A DNA stretch of 64,000 nucleotides from Azospirillum sp. TSO22-1 (GCF_003116015.1 NZ_LGQZ01000027.1:62001-126000); one strand, 5' to 3'; shown: positions 41,501 through 49,642, counted from the stretch's first letter. Translations and numbers: made by a program. The notes: generated by a model from the letters alone, not told the origin.

Positions 41501-43230
41501 GCGGCGCCGCCCTGTCGGGCCTGAGCGCCGGCCAGATGGCGGCGCTGTCGGCGACGCAGCTCAAGGGGCTGGGCACGGGACAGATGGCGGCGCTGACCAC
41601 CGCCGACATGGCGGAGCTGTCCACCGCCCAGGTCGCCGCGCTGACCCCGACGCAGGTCGGTGCGCTGTCCACCGGGAGCCTCGCCGCGCTGTCCGACGCC
41701 CAGGCGGCGGTGCTGACCGCCACGCAGATCGGCGGGCTGTCCACCGGCCAGCTGGTGGTGCTGGACGCCCCCGCGATCAGCCGGCTGAGCACGGCGCAGC
41801 TGGCCGGGCTGACCGCCACCCAGATCGCGACCTTGAGCAGCAGCCAGGTCGGCGCCCTGACCGCGACACAGGTTGGCGCGCTCAGCGCCACGCAGGTCGG
41901 CGGCCTGACCACGGCGCACCTCGCGCTGTTCGACGCCGGCGAGGTGGCGGCGCTGTCGACGGCGCAGGTGAAGGGGCTGACGGCGACGCAGCTGTCGGCG
42001 CTGTCCACGTCGCAGATCGGCGCGCTGACCACGTCGCAGATCGGCGCGTTGAGCGCGGCGCAGGTGGCGGGGTTGGGGGCGAACAACCTGTCGCGGCTGT
42101 CGGCCGGCCAGATGGCGGCGCTGTCGGCGACGCAGATCCGGGGCGTCAGCACGACGCAGCTGTCGGCGCTGACCACCGCCGACGTCGGCGAGCTGTCCAC
42201 CGGTCAGATCGCCGCGTTGAGCGCCGGGCAGCTCGGCGCGCTGAACGCGGCCGGCCTGTCGGCGCTGTCGTCGGCGCAGGTGGCGGCGTTGTCCACCGCG
42301 CAGATGGGCGGCCTGACCTCGGCGCAGCTGACCGGGCTGACCACCGCCGACATGGGCGAGCTGACGGCGACGCAGATCGGCGCGCTCGCGTCGACGGCGC
42401 TGTCCGGGCTGAGCACCGCCGCGGTGGCAGCGCTGGGCACGGCGCAGACCGGCGCGCTGACGGCGGCGCAGATGGGCGGCATGACGGCGGCGCAGGTCGC
42501 GGTGATCGGCCCCGGCCGGCTGAGCACGACGCAGCTGGGCGGCCTGACCTCGGCGCAGACCGGGGCGCTGAGCACCGGACAGATCGGCGCGCTGACCACC
42601 GGCCAGATCGCGGTGCTGAGCGCCGGGGCACTGTCCGGGCTGTCCACCGCAGCGGTGACGGCGCTGAGCGCGACGCAGGTCGGCACCCTCAGCGCGACGC
42701 AGGTCGGCGGGCTGACCACGGCGCAGCTCTCGATTCTCGGCCCGGCGTCGTTGTCCGTCGGGCAGCTCGCCGGGCTGACGGCGACGCAGGCGGCCGGGCT
42801 CGACGCTACGCAGGTCGGCACGTTGAGCACCGCCCAGATCGCGGTCCTGAGCACGGCCGCGATGCGTGGGCTGAGTACGGCCGCCGTCGCCGCTCTGTCG
42901 CAGGCGCAGCTCGCCGCGCTGGGCGCAAGCCAGGTGTCGGCGTTGTCCGCCGCGCAGGTGGGCGCGCTGCCGTACGCACAGCTCGCCACACTGGGCACCA
43001 CCCAGATCGCGGCGCTGAGCATCGAGGCCGTCGCCGCGATGGGCAGCCTGCAGATCTCTGTGCTGTCGCCGACGCAGATCGGCAGCCTGACCAACGCCCA
43101 GGTCACGGCGCTGACGCCGGCCAACATCCGGGCGATGTCCCGGACGCAGGCGGCGGCGTTCTCCTCCTCCGGGCTGCAGGTGATGAGCAACGACCAGAAG
43201 AGCGCGTGGGTCGCCGTCATGGCGGGGTGA
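38572..43230 (+). CDS. 1552-residue octapeptide-repeat protein of unknown function
   Basis: Residues 1-42 are Ser/Thr-rich and lack a signal peptide. Residues 43-1538 are tandem octapeptides of the form [ST]-x-x-Q-[VIL]-x-[AG]-L (STAQVAAL-like). I count about 184 full units plus four shortened ones (two of seven residues, two of five), which exactly accounts for the length. A short tail of 14 residues follows. A 24-unit (576-bp) higher-order repeat is visible: the TTADxGEL unit recurs at nucleotides 39226, 39802, 40447, 41023, 41596 and 42172, mostly 576 bases apart. S/T-x-x-Q is a helix capping box, so a solenoid of short helices is plausible. Export by a type I system or an adhesive role is guesswork. 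Confidence 0.85.
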   Translation: MTITSTTAVGAGSTDGFTTSSSTSATDTSGAFQNLVGGIAGMNTAQIRALSTATIAALSTAQVRDLKPTQITALSTAQVAALSATGIAAMITPQARALTAGQLGALSATQAAALTDASLTALSIAQMAGLSGTALSGLSTGQVAALTSAQVKGLTTTQVAALTTAQTRALNLPQIRALTAQQLGALAPASLSALSPEQVAAVSAVQIKGLTTGQLAGLTTADLGELSTAQIGALGATQIRALASGRIDSLSAGQVAALPAAQLAGLGTTPIAELDTAQIAALTSTQLAALTTAQLRALDPAGVGALSTAQLRGLTAAQVGALTTAQVAALSAGDLGALSVVQARALTTGQLAGLSTAQVAGLSSAQLAGLGTAQVAALSTAALSALSAAQVAGLSAAQVKGLSTSQIAGLSAADVGELSATQIGALGTAQLAQLGADDIAALSAAQAKGLTAAQLGALSTAQLTALAPGAFGGLTAAQVKGLTTAQLAELGSAQMAALSATQIGALSTGQLAALGTDGLAALSGEQIRGLTAAQVKGLTSGQLAALGDGVAALSASQIGSLTTAQLATLSTAQAAGLGTGQLAALTAAQLAGLSTTNLSGLSASQMAALSATQIKGLSTAQLAALTTADIGELSPTQIAALTPTQLRALSTGNLSVLSGAQAAALSATQVGGLSVTQLMALDATGVARMSTAQLAGLTTAQVAALSTSQIAALSSVQIAALSATQLGRLSTAQLALFDAGDVAALSTAQVKGLTATQLSALSTGQLAALTGTQIGALSTAQVAGLGADNFSALGAGQMAALSATQIKGLSATQLSALTTADVGELSTGQIAALTPTQLRALSTEDLTALSNAQAAALSATQIGGLSTTQLAALDTTGIVRMSTAQLAGLTTAQVAALSTGQVAALSSMQVAALSATQLGRLTTAQVAALDDGVAVLSTTQVKGLTTTQLAALSTAQAAGLSTGQLAALTSAQLAGLSGAALSGLSAGQMAALSATQLKGLGTGQMAALTTADMAELSTAQVAALTPTQVGALSTGSLAALSDAQAAVLTATQIGGLSTGQLVVLDAPAISRLSTAQLAGLTATQIATLSSSQVGALTATQVGALSATQVGGLTTAHLALFDAGEVAALSTAQVKGLTATQLSALSTSQIGALTTSQIGALSAAQVAGLGANNLSRLSAGQMAALSATQIRGVSTTQLSALTTADVGELSTGQIAALSAGQLGALNAAGLSALSSAQVAALSTAQMGGLTSAQLTGLTTADMGELTATQIGALASTALSGLSTAAVAALGTAQTGALTAAQMGGMTAAQVAVIGPGRLSTTQLGGLTSAQTGALSTGQIGALTTGQIAVLSAGALSGLSTAAVTALSATQVGTLSATQVGGLTTAQLSILGPASLSVGQLAGLTATQAAGLDATQVGTLSTAQIAVLSTAAMRGLSTAAVAALSQAQLAALGASQVSALSAAQVGALPYAQLATLGTTQIAALSIEAVAAMGSLQISVLSPTQIGSLTNAQVTALTPANIRAMSRTQAAAFSSSGLQVMSNDQKSAWVAVMAG

Positions 43231-43324
43231 GCGCGCGGGGACCGGCGGGCGGCGTGATTTTCTTCGCCGGGCGGTGTCTTGGTGGTAAAAGCCGCCATCG
43301 TCCCCGCATCCGACCGGAAAGTCC

Positions 43325-44212
43325 ATGCCCGCCCCCACGCTCTGGCGCATCGCGCTCGCCGTTCCCGAGATCCACGCCCCGGCCTTCGCCGAGGCGGTGG
43401 GCGACCACGCCGACGCGGTGTCCACCTTCGAGCTGGAGGAGAACGTCACCTGGCTGGTCGAGGCGACGGTGTACGGCGAGCCCGACCGCCCCCGCCTGAT
43501 CGCCCGCGTCGCCGTGCTGGCCGAGGCGCTGGGCCTGCCTGAGCCGAAGCTGGAGATCGGGGAGGTGCCGGCCATCGACTGGGTCTCGCACAGCTACCGG
43601 GGTTTCCCGCCGATCCGCGCCGGGCGCTACTTCGTGCACGGCTCGCATCACGAGGGCGGGGTGCCGCCGGGCGCCATCGGCCTGCAGGTGGACGCCGCCA
43701 CCGCCTTCGGCACCGGCGAGCACGGCTCGACCAAGGGCTGCCTGCTGGCGCTCGACCGGCTGGCGCGGCGGCTGGACCTCGGGCGCGGATTTGGCGCGGC
43801 GCTCGACATGGGCTGCGGCTCCGGCATCCTGGCGCTGGCGGTGGCGAAGACGTGGCGCGTGCCGGTGGTCGCCGTGGACATCGACCCGGAGGCGGTGCGC
43901 GTCACCCGCGAGAACGCCCGCATCAACCGGATGCACGGCCTGATCCGCGCCGAGGGCGGCGACGGCTACGACACGCCGGTCGTCGGGCGTCACGGGCCGT
44001 ACCGCCTGATCACCGCCAACATCCTGGCCCGCCCGCTGGCCCGCATGGCGCCGCGGCTGAAGCACGAGCTGGCGCCGGGCGGTTACGCCGTGCTCGCCGG
44101 CCTGCTGGCCCGGCAGGAACTCCACGTCATCCAGGCCCACCGCACCCAGGGCCTGCGTCTCGTCGCCCGCATCCCGATGGGCGAGTGGACGACGCTGGTG
44201 ATGCGGCGCTGA
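43325..44212 (+). CDS. prmA: Ribosomal protein L11 methyltransferase
   Basis: A 295-residue PrmA. The N-terminal L11-recognition domain is followed by the catalytic domain with AFGTGEHGSTKGCL, the SAM-binding LDMGCGSGILALA, AVDIDPEAVRV and the TANILARPL active-site loop. It trimethylates the N-terminus and lysines of ribosomal protein L11. It lies 94 bases downstream of the repeat-protein gene in the same direction but is expected to be an independent housekeeping gene. Confidence 0.95.
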   Translation: MPAPTLWRIALAVPEIHAPAFAEAVGDHADAVSTFELEENVTWLVEATVYGEPDRPRLIARVAVLAEALGLPEPKLEIGEVPAIDWVSHSYRGFPPIRAGRYFVHGSHHEGGVPPGAIGLQVDAATAFGTGEHGSTKGCLLALDRLARRLDLGRGFGAALDMGCGSGILALAVAKTWRVPVVAVDIDPEAVRVTRENARINRMHGLIRAEGGDGYDTPVVGRHGPYRLITANILARPLARMAPRLKHELAPGGYAVLAGLLARQELHVIQAHRTQGLRLVARIPMGEWTTLVMRR

Positions 44213-44225
44213 CACGGCCCTCGGA

Positions 44226-44260
44226 TTGACAACGGCGTGCCCCGTACGTAAATCTGTACG
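44226..44260 (+). promoter_or_regulatory. Promoter and operator of yefM-yoeB
   Basis: A perfect -35 TTGACA at 44226-44231 is followed 17 bases later by TAAATC. An inverted repeat CGTAC-N8-GTACG (44243-44260) covers the -10 region. YefM is known to bind palindromes with a TGTACA-like core, and TGTACG occurs here, so autorepression is likely. Confidence 0.6.
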
Positions 44261-44281
44261 TCGAGTGCGGAGGAGCGTGCC

Positions 44282-44551
44282 ATGGGTCATGTCAACTACA
44301 CCGAGTTCCGGCAGGGCCTCGCCTCTTACATGGACGAGGTGTGCGACACGCGCGCTCCGCTCACCGTGACGCGGCAGAAGGGGCGCTCCGTCGTCGTGAT
44401 GTCGGAGGCGGAATACGAGAGCATCATGGAGACCTTCCATCTGCTCCGGAGTCCGGCCAACGCCGCCCGCCTGCTGCGTTCGATCGCCGACGCGGACGCC
44501 GGCCGCGTCGTGGAGCACGGCCTGATCGATCCGGACGCCGACGCGCCGTGA
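44282..44551 (+). CDS. yefM: YefM/Phd-family antitoxin
   Basis: An 89-residue antitoxin. The N-terminal DNA-binding and dimerisation domain shows YTEFRQGLASYMDEVCDTRA and TVTRQKGRSVVVMSEAEYES, the hallmark of the YefM/Phd fold. The C-terminal 30 residues form the toxin-binding tail. GGAGGAG lies eight bases upstream of the ATG. The stop codon overlaps the toxin GTG start. With YoeB it represses its own promoter. Confidence 0.93.
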   Translation: MGHVNYTEFRQGLASYMDEVCDTRAPLTVTRQKGRSVVVMSEAEYESIMETFHLLRSPANAARLLRSIADADAGRVVEHGLIDPDADAP

Positions 44552-44814
44552 AGATCACGTTCACGCCCGACGGATGGGGCGACTATCTGTACTGGCAGGA
44601 GCACGACCGCGAGACGTTGCGGCGCGTCAACGAACTGATCCGCGCCGCCGCCCGCGATCCGTTCAAGGGCATCGGCAAGCCCGAGCCGCTGCGGGAGAGC
44701 CTGAAGGGATGGTGGTCCCGGCGCATCACGCTGGAGCATCGCCTCGTTTATCGTGTCACCGGCACCGGCGACGCCCAGGCTCTGGAGATCGTGGCCTGCC
44801 GTTACCATTACTGA
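44548..44814 (+). CDS. yoeB: YoeB-type ribosome-dependent mRNA interferase
   Basis: An 88-residue RelE-superfamily toxin starting from a GTG that overlaps the antitoxin stop (GTGA). Conserved features are the WGDYLYWQEHDRE opening, a Glu in GKPEPLRESLKGWWSRRI, EHRLVYRV and the C-terminal ACRYHY with the catalytic His-Tyr. The toxin cleaves mRNA at the ribosomal A site. All active-site residues appear intact. Confidence 0.93.
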   Translation: MKITFTPDGWGDYLYWQEHDRETLRRVNELIRAAARDPFKGIGKPEPLRESLKGWWSRRITLEHRLVYRVTGTGDAQALEIVACRYHY

Positions 44815-44912
44815 CCCCCTCGCCAAAGGTGGTGGGGCGGGGATAGGGCTTGTCCCGGAACCGTGCCGGCTCTAGCCTTCCCGGCAGCGAACAAAGGGCT
44901 GGGGACAGAACG

Positions 44913-46940
44913 GTGACGGACACTTCGCACGGCTATCGTGGCGACGGGCATCTGGCGGACCTGCTGGCGCGGGCCGGCGTGAAGCGCACGGCCGACGAGG
45001 TGCGCGCCCTGGTGGCGGGCGTGCTGGCGGCCCCGCCGGCGGTCGATTCCGACGCGTGGCTGGTGCTGGTGGGCGAGCGCCTGCCGGCCGAGCTGACGGA
45101 ACAGCTGCGGGCGCTCAAGGCGGACCTCGCCGACCGCCGGCCGGCCGCCGGGCCGGACCACGCCGGGCGCCTCGCCGCGGTGCGCGGGGCGATGGCGCGG
45201 CTGGGGCTGGACGGCTTCGTCGTGCCGCGCGCCGACGAGCACCAGGGCGAGTACGTGCCGCCGCGCGCGCAGCGGCTGGCGTGGCTGACCGGCTTCACCG
45301 GCTCGGCCGGGCTGGCGGTGGTGACGAAGGACCATGCCGCCATGTTCGTGGACGGCCGCTACACCCTGCAGGTCCGCCACGAGGTGCCGGAGACGCTGTA
45401 CGCCTACAGGCATCTGGTGGACGACCCGCTGGCCGACTGGGTGGCGGAGGCGCTGCCGGCCGGCGCCACGTTCGGCTACGATCCCTGGCTGCACACCGTC
45501 GGCTGGGTGGAGAAGACTCGTGCCGGCCTGGAGCGCGCCGGGATCGAGCTGGTGGCGGCGTCCGCGAATCCGGTGGACGCGGTGTGGCGGGGCCAGCCGC
45601 CGGCGCCGCTCGCCCCGGTGGTCGTGCACGACCTCGCCTTCGCCGGTGCCGGCGCGGCGGACAAGCGCGCCCAGGTGGCGGCCAAGCTGGAGCGCGACGG
45701 CGTCGGCGCCGCGGTGCTGACGCAGCCGGATTCCATCGCGTGGCTGCTCAACCTGCGCGGCGGCGACGTCGCCTGCACGCCGCTGCCGCTGTCCTTCGCC
45801 ACCATCCGGGACGACGGCGCGGTCGACCTCTTCATCGACCGCCGCAAGCTGGCCCCCGGCGTCGAGGCGCACCTCGGCGACCAGGTCGCGGTGCGCGCGC
45901 CGGAGGAGTTCGGCGCGGCGCTCGACGAGCTGGGCCGCGGCGGGCGCAAGGTGCTGGCCGACCCGGCGACCACGGCGGCGTGGATCACCGACCGGCTGAC
46001 GGCGGCCGGCGGCCGCATTGCCCGCGACGCCGACCCCTGCGCGCTGCCCAAGGCGTGCAAGAACGCGGTCGAGTTGGACGGCACCCGGCGCGCCCACCGC
46101 CGCGACGGCGTGGCCATGGTGCGCTTTCTGGCGTGGCTGTCCGGCGCCGCGCCCACGGGCGCGGTCAGCGAGCTGGAAGCGGCCGAGCGGCTGCTGGCTT
46201 TCCGCCAGGAGGGCGAGCGGTTCCGCGACCTCAGCTTCGAGACGATCTCCGGCGCCGGGCCGAACGGCGCCATCGTGCACTACCGCGTCTCGCCGGAGAC
46301 CAGCCGGCGGCTGGAGCCGGGCTCACTCTATCTTATAGACAGCGGTGCGCAGTACCTGGACGGCACCACCGACGTCACCCGCACCGTCGCCATCGGCACG
46401 CCGACCGACGAGATGCGCGAGCGCTTCACCCTGGTGCTGAAGGGCCACATCGCGCTCTCCACCGCGCGCTTCCCGCGCGGCACCACCGGCTCGCAGCTGG
46501 ACGCCTTGGCGCGGCTGCCGCTGTGGCAGGCCGGGCTGGACTACGACCACGGCACCGGGCACGGGGTGGGCAGCTATTTGTCGGTGCACGAGGGGCCGCA
46601 GCGCATCTCCAAGGTGCCGAACACGGTGGCCCTGCTGCCGGGCATGATCCTGTCCAACGAGCCGGGCTACTACAAGACCGGCGGTTACGGCATCCGCATC
46701 GAGAACCTGATCGTCGTGCAGCCGGCCGAGATGCCGGAGGCGGAGCGGCCGATGCTGGGGTTCGAGGTGCTGACGCTGGCGCCCATCGACCGCGCGCTGA
46801 TCGCGCCGGGGCTGATGAGCGCGGCCGAGCTGGACTGGGTGGACGCCTACCACGCGCGCGTCCGCGGCGCGTTGTCGCCCCTGCTGGACGGTCCTGCCGC
46901 GGCGTGGCTGGCCGCGGCGACGGAACCGCTGGCGCGGTAA
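44913..46940 (+). CDS. M24B Xaa-Pro aminopeptidase (long form)
   Basis: A 675-residue aminopeptidase P. It has two creatinase-like N-terminal domains (FVVPRADEHQGEYVPPRAQR and AVLTQPDSIAWLLNLRGGDV) and a pita-bread catalytic domain. Metal ligands are visible: Asp in YLIDSGAQYLDGTTDVTRTV, His in HGTGHGVGSYLSVHEGP, and Glu in LSNEPGYYK and IRIENL. It removes N-terminal residues preceding proline. The GTG at VTDTSHGYRGD is chosen; the upstream frame has no ribosome-binding site. Length matches the three-domain X-prolyl aminopeptidase group. It is a monocistronic plus-strand gene. Confidence 0.92.
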   Translation: MTDTSHGYRGDGHLADLLARAGVKRTADEVRALVAGVLAAPPAVDSDAWLVLVGERLPAELTEQLRALKADLADRRPAAGPDHAGRLAAVRGAMARLGLDGFVVPRADEHQGEYVPPRAQRLAWLTGFTGSAGLAVVTKDHAAMFVDGRYTLQVRHEVPETLYAYRHLVDDPLADWVAEALPAGATFGYDPWLHTVGWVEKTRAGLERAGIELVAASANPVDAVWRGQPPAPLAPVVVHDLAFAGAGAADKRAQVAAKLERDGVGAAVLTQPDSIAWLLNLRGGDVACTPLPLSFATIRDDGAVDLFIDRRKLAPGVEAHLGDQVAVRAPEEFGAALDELGRGGRKVLADPATTAAWITDRLTAAGGRIARDADPCALPKACKNAVELDGTRRAHRRDGVAMVRFLAWLSGAAPTGAVSELEAAERLLAFRQEGERFRDLSFETISGAGPNGAIVHYRVSPETSRRLEPGSLYLIDSGAQYLDGTTDVTRTVAIGTPTDEMRERFTLVLKGHIALSTARFPRGTTGSQLDALARLPLWQAGLDYDHGTGHGVGSYLSVHEGPQRISKVPNTVALLPGMILSNEPGYYKTGGYGIRIENLIVVQPAEMPEAERPMLGFEVLTLAPIDRALIAPGLMSAAELDWVDAYHARVRGALSPLLDGPAAAWLAAATEPLAR

Positions 46941-47126
46941 GGCGGGCGTGTGATTTCTCGGTGATCGGGCAAAACTCTCCATCGAGCTAACCCGTTGTTT
47001 ACCCGCCTGCTGCACAGTGTCGCCAAAGGGATGACAATTCCCGAGATTTGAGGCAATACAGACCGGCCGGCACGCGCGCGGGACGCGGGGGCGGGTCGAG
47101 CTAACGGAAATCGCGGAGACGCCTAG

Positions 47127-47492
47127 ATGAAGATCCTCGTCGTCGATGATTACGCCACCATGCGGCGCATCGTTCGCAACCTGCTGACCCAGATCGGCTA
47201 CACCGACATCGACGAAGCGGGCGACGGCGTCTCGGCGCTGGCCAAGCTGCGCGAGAGCAAGTTCGGCCTGATCATCTCCGACTGGAACATGGAGCCGATG
47301 ACCGGCCTCCAGCTCCTCAAGGAGATCCGCGCCGATTCCAAGCTGGCCGGCACCCCGTTCATCATGGTCACCGCCGAGAGCAAGACCGAGAACGTGATCG
47401 CCGCCAAGCAGGCCGGCGTGAACAACTACATCGTCAAGCCCTTCAACGCCGACACGCTGAAGCAGAAGATCCAGTCGGTCATCGGCGGCTAA
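47127..47492 (+). CDS. cheY: CheY-type single-domain response regulator
   Basis: A 121-residue receiver domain with the acidic pair Asp7/Asp8, phosphoacceptor Asp52 (SDWNMEPMTG), Thr82 (VTAES) and Lys104 (VKPF). The sequence is very close to classical CheY that binds FliM and reverses flagellar rotation. It is followed after 27 bases by a cheZ-like gene and 145 bases later by a second one, a compact CheY-dephosphorylation locus. GGAG lies ten bases upstream of the ATG. The 186-bp upstream gap has no clear sigma-70 promoter. Confidence 0.95.
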   Translation: MKILVVDDYATMRRIVRNLLTQIGYTDIDEAGDGVSALAKLRESKFGLIISDWNMEPMTGLQLLKEIRADSKLAGTPFIMVTAESKTENVIAAKQAGVNNYIVKPFNADTLKQKIQSVIGG

Positions 47493-47519
47493 CCGCCCCC
47501 TTCGGGCAAGGAGCACCGG

Positions 47520-48716
47520 GTGGACAGCCTGCCGCAGCTCAGCGACGAAGAGTTCGACCAGATCGAAGAGGCGGTCGCCCGGACGGCGAAGGGGCGCGCG
47601 TTCCTGCGCCGCTACCATCGCCGCGCCATGGGCGCCGCGGCGGAGGAGATCCGCGGCATGCTGGCGGAGTTCCGCAACTCCTGGAACCAGCAGAGCGCGG
47701 TCGCCGAATCCGCCAAGCACGTGGACGTCCTGCGCCGCGAGCTGATCGAGATGGCGGCCTCCATCGAGACGGCGCGGCGCGAGGTGGCGGCGCTCCGCCC
47801 GCCCGACGGGGCGAGCGACAAGATCCTCACCGCCACCAACGAGCTGGACGCCATCGTCATCTCCACCGAGCGCGCCTCGTTCGAGATCCTGAACGCGGCC
47901 GAGAAGCTCATGGAGCTGTCCAACAAGCTCCGCGCCGACGGCGCCAACGCCGGGCTGTGCAACGAGATCGAGGCGGAGGTGACCAACATCTTCACCGCCT
48001 GCTCGTTCCAGGACCTGACCGGCCAGCGCACCAGCAAGGTCGTCAACGCGCTCCGCTACATCGAGCAGCGCGTCAACGCCATGATCAACATCTTCGGCGA
48101 AGAGGCCCTGGCGGCCATCCACGTCCAGCACGAATCCACCGACAAGCGGCCGGACTCGCACCTGCTGAACGGCCCGCAGATGGAGGGGCTCGGCGTCAGC
48201 CAGGCCGACGTCGACAGCATGTTCGACGGCCCCGCCGCCGCCCCGGCTCCCGCGCCGGCGGCCCCGCCGCCCGACCCCGTCCCGGTCTCCGACGCGCGGG
48301 CCAGTCAATCCGACATCGACAGCATGTTCGACAGCCCGGCTCCGCCGCCTCCCGCGCCCGCGGCGCCCGTGCAGGCGAGCCAGTCCGACATCGACAGCAT
48401 GTTCGATTCCCCGGCGCCGGCGCCGGCGCCGGCCAAGGCGAGCCAGGCGGACATCGACAGCATGTTCGACAGCCCGCCGCCCGCCGCCCCGGTCCAGGCG
48501 AGCCAGTCCGACATCGACAGCATGTTCGATTCGCCGGCTCCGGCCGCGCCGAAGCCCAAGCCGGCCCCGAAGCCGGCGGCCAAGCCGCTGCCCGCCGCCA
48601 AGCCGGCGGCCGCGGCCAAGCCCGTCCCGGCGGCCAAGCCGGCTCCGGCGCCCGATCCCGCCCCGGCGGCCGCGCCGGCGCTGGACCAATCGGCCATCGA
48701 CGCGCTGTTCGGATGA
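47520..48716 (+). CDS. cheZ: CheZ-type CheY-P phosphatase with six FliM-like docking repeats
   Basis: A 398-residue protein starting from GTG with AAGGAGC upstream. Residues 1-205 are the CheZ helical domain with the catalytic motif FQDLTGQRTSKVV; Asp165 and Gln169 have the same spacing as the E. coli CheZ catalytic pair. The rest is a Pro/Ala-rich tail holding six copies of SQxDIDSMFDSP-like peptides (first at residue 226, last LDQSAIDALFG at the C-terminus). These resemble the FliM N-terminal CheY-binding peptide LSQAEIDALL and the CheZ C-terminal peptide. The tail could tether several CheY-P molecules or compete with FliM. Confidence 0.88.
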   Translation: MDSLPQLSDEEFDQIEEAVARTAKGRAFLRRYHRRAMGAAAEEIRGMLAEFRNSWNQQSAVAESAKHVDVLRRELIEMAASIETARREVAALRPPDGASDKILTATNELDAIVISTERASFEILNAAEKLMELSNKLRADGANAGLCNEIEAEVTNIFTACSFQDLTGQRTSKVVNALRYIEQRVNAMINIFGEEALAAIHVQHESTDKRPDSHLLNGPQMEGLGVSQADVDSMFDGPAAAPAPAPAAPPPDPVPVSDARASQSDIDSMFDSPAPPPPAPAAPVQASQSDIDSMFDSPAPAPAPAKASQADIDSMFDSPPPAAPVQASQSDIDSMFDSPAPAAPKPKPAPKPAAKPLPAAKPAAAAKPVPAAKPAPAPDPAPAAAPALDQSAIDALFG

Positions 48717-48861
48717 CGGATCGTCAGAAACCGCAAAAAGGTGTTGCGCAGAATTGCGTTGCATTTAATAGATTTTCGCGCCGTCGCTGTGCCGGCGCAT
48801 CGACACCACCACCGGCCGGAGCGCAGCGACCGGGCCGTCGGCAGGAGAGGCGGGGGGCCTC

Positions 48862-49596
48862 ATGAAGCACACCCAGAAGCCGTTCATGGCCGAGCTGCAG
48901 AAATCCAAGCGCAGCAACGGCAACCCCTACACCGCCACCGCCGCCGCGTCCGCCGCGACGATTCCCGCCGCCGCCCTGGCGGGGCCGGTCGCCGTCGATA
49001 ATTCCGAAGTGCTGAAGGCCATCCAGGAGGTGGGCGCCAAGCTCGACCGCTTCCTGACCATGGACGTCCAGCAGATCGAGCAGATCCAGACCGAGGTCGC
49101 CGACATCTCCGGCCGCATCAAGGCCACGAAGGTCGAGATGGCGGCGCTGCGCCACCCGCTCGCCGGCGAGGACCGCTTCATCCAGGCCTCGCAGGAGTTG
49201 AGCGCGGTGGTCTCCTCCACCGAGGCGGCGACCAACACCATCATGGGCTGCGCCGAGGAACTGGAGGAGATCGTCAACGAGCTGAAGGCCTCGACCTCCG
49301 ACGGCTACCAGAAGGACCGCCTGGGCGACATGCACGAGGTCGTCGTCCGCATCTACGAGGCCTGCAACTTCCAGGATCTGACCGGCCAGCGCATCACCAA
49401 GGTGGTGCGCGCGCTCTCCTTCATCGAGGAGCGCATCGAGTCGATGATGAACCTGTGGAACCGCCGCGAGTTCGAGGCGATGCCGCTGCCCCCGTCGGTC
49501 ACCAAGATGGACGGCGAGCTGGAACTGCACGGTCCCTCGGAAGAGGCGCAGTCCGGCAACATCTCCCAGGCCGACATCGACGCCCTGTTCGCATAG
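48862..49596 (+). CDS. Second CheZ-type phosphatase with one C-terminal docking motif
   Basis: A 244-residue protein paralogous to the preceding one. The catalytic signature is NFQDLTGQRITKVV with Asp172 and Gln176. A low-complexity N-terminal segment (TATAAASAATIPAAALAGP) precedes a long helical region (about 50-215). The protein ends in GNISQADIDALFA, a single copy of the FliM-like motif. It probably dephosphorylates CheY-P or another CheY. A GC-rich hairpin follows the gene. Confidence 0.88.
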   Translation: MKHTQKPFMAELQKSKRSNGNPYTATAAASAATIPAAALAGPVAVDNSEVLKAIQEVGAKLDRFLTMDVQQIEQIQTEVADISGRIKATKVEMAALRHPLAGEDRFIQASQELSAVVSSTEAATNTIMGCAEELEEIVNELKASTSDGYQKDRLGDMHEVVVRIYEACNFQDLTGQRITKVVRALSFIEERIESMMNLWNRREFEAMPLPPSVTKMDGELELHGPSEEAQSGNISQADIDALFA

Positions 49597-49642
49597 GGTC
49601 CGGCTGGGGCGCGGCGCCCGCGCCGCCATTGGACCAAGGGAG

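Noticed and set aside
38722..43575. A 1617-codon open frame antisense to the octapeptide-repeat gene
   Set aside because: It exists because a 24-base repeat with biased codons leaves the opposite frame free of stops. The translation is Arg/Gly/Gln-rich low complexity without recognisable domains, and a related 1227-codon frame is open on the same strand in another phase.
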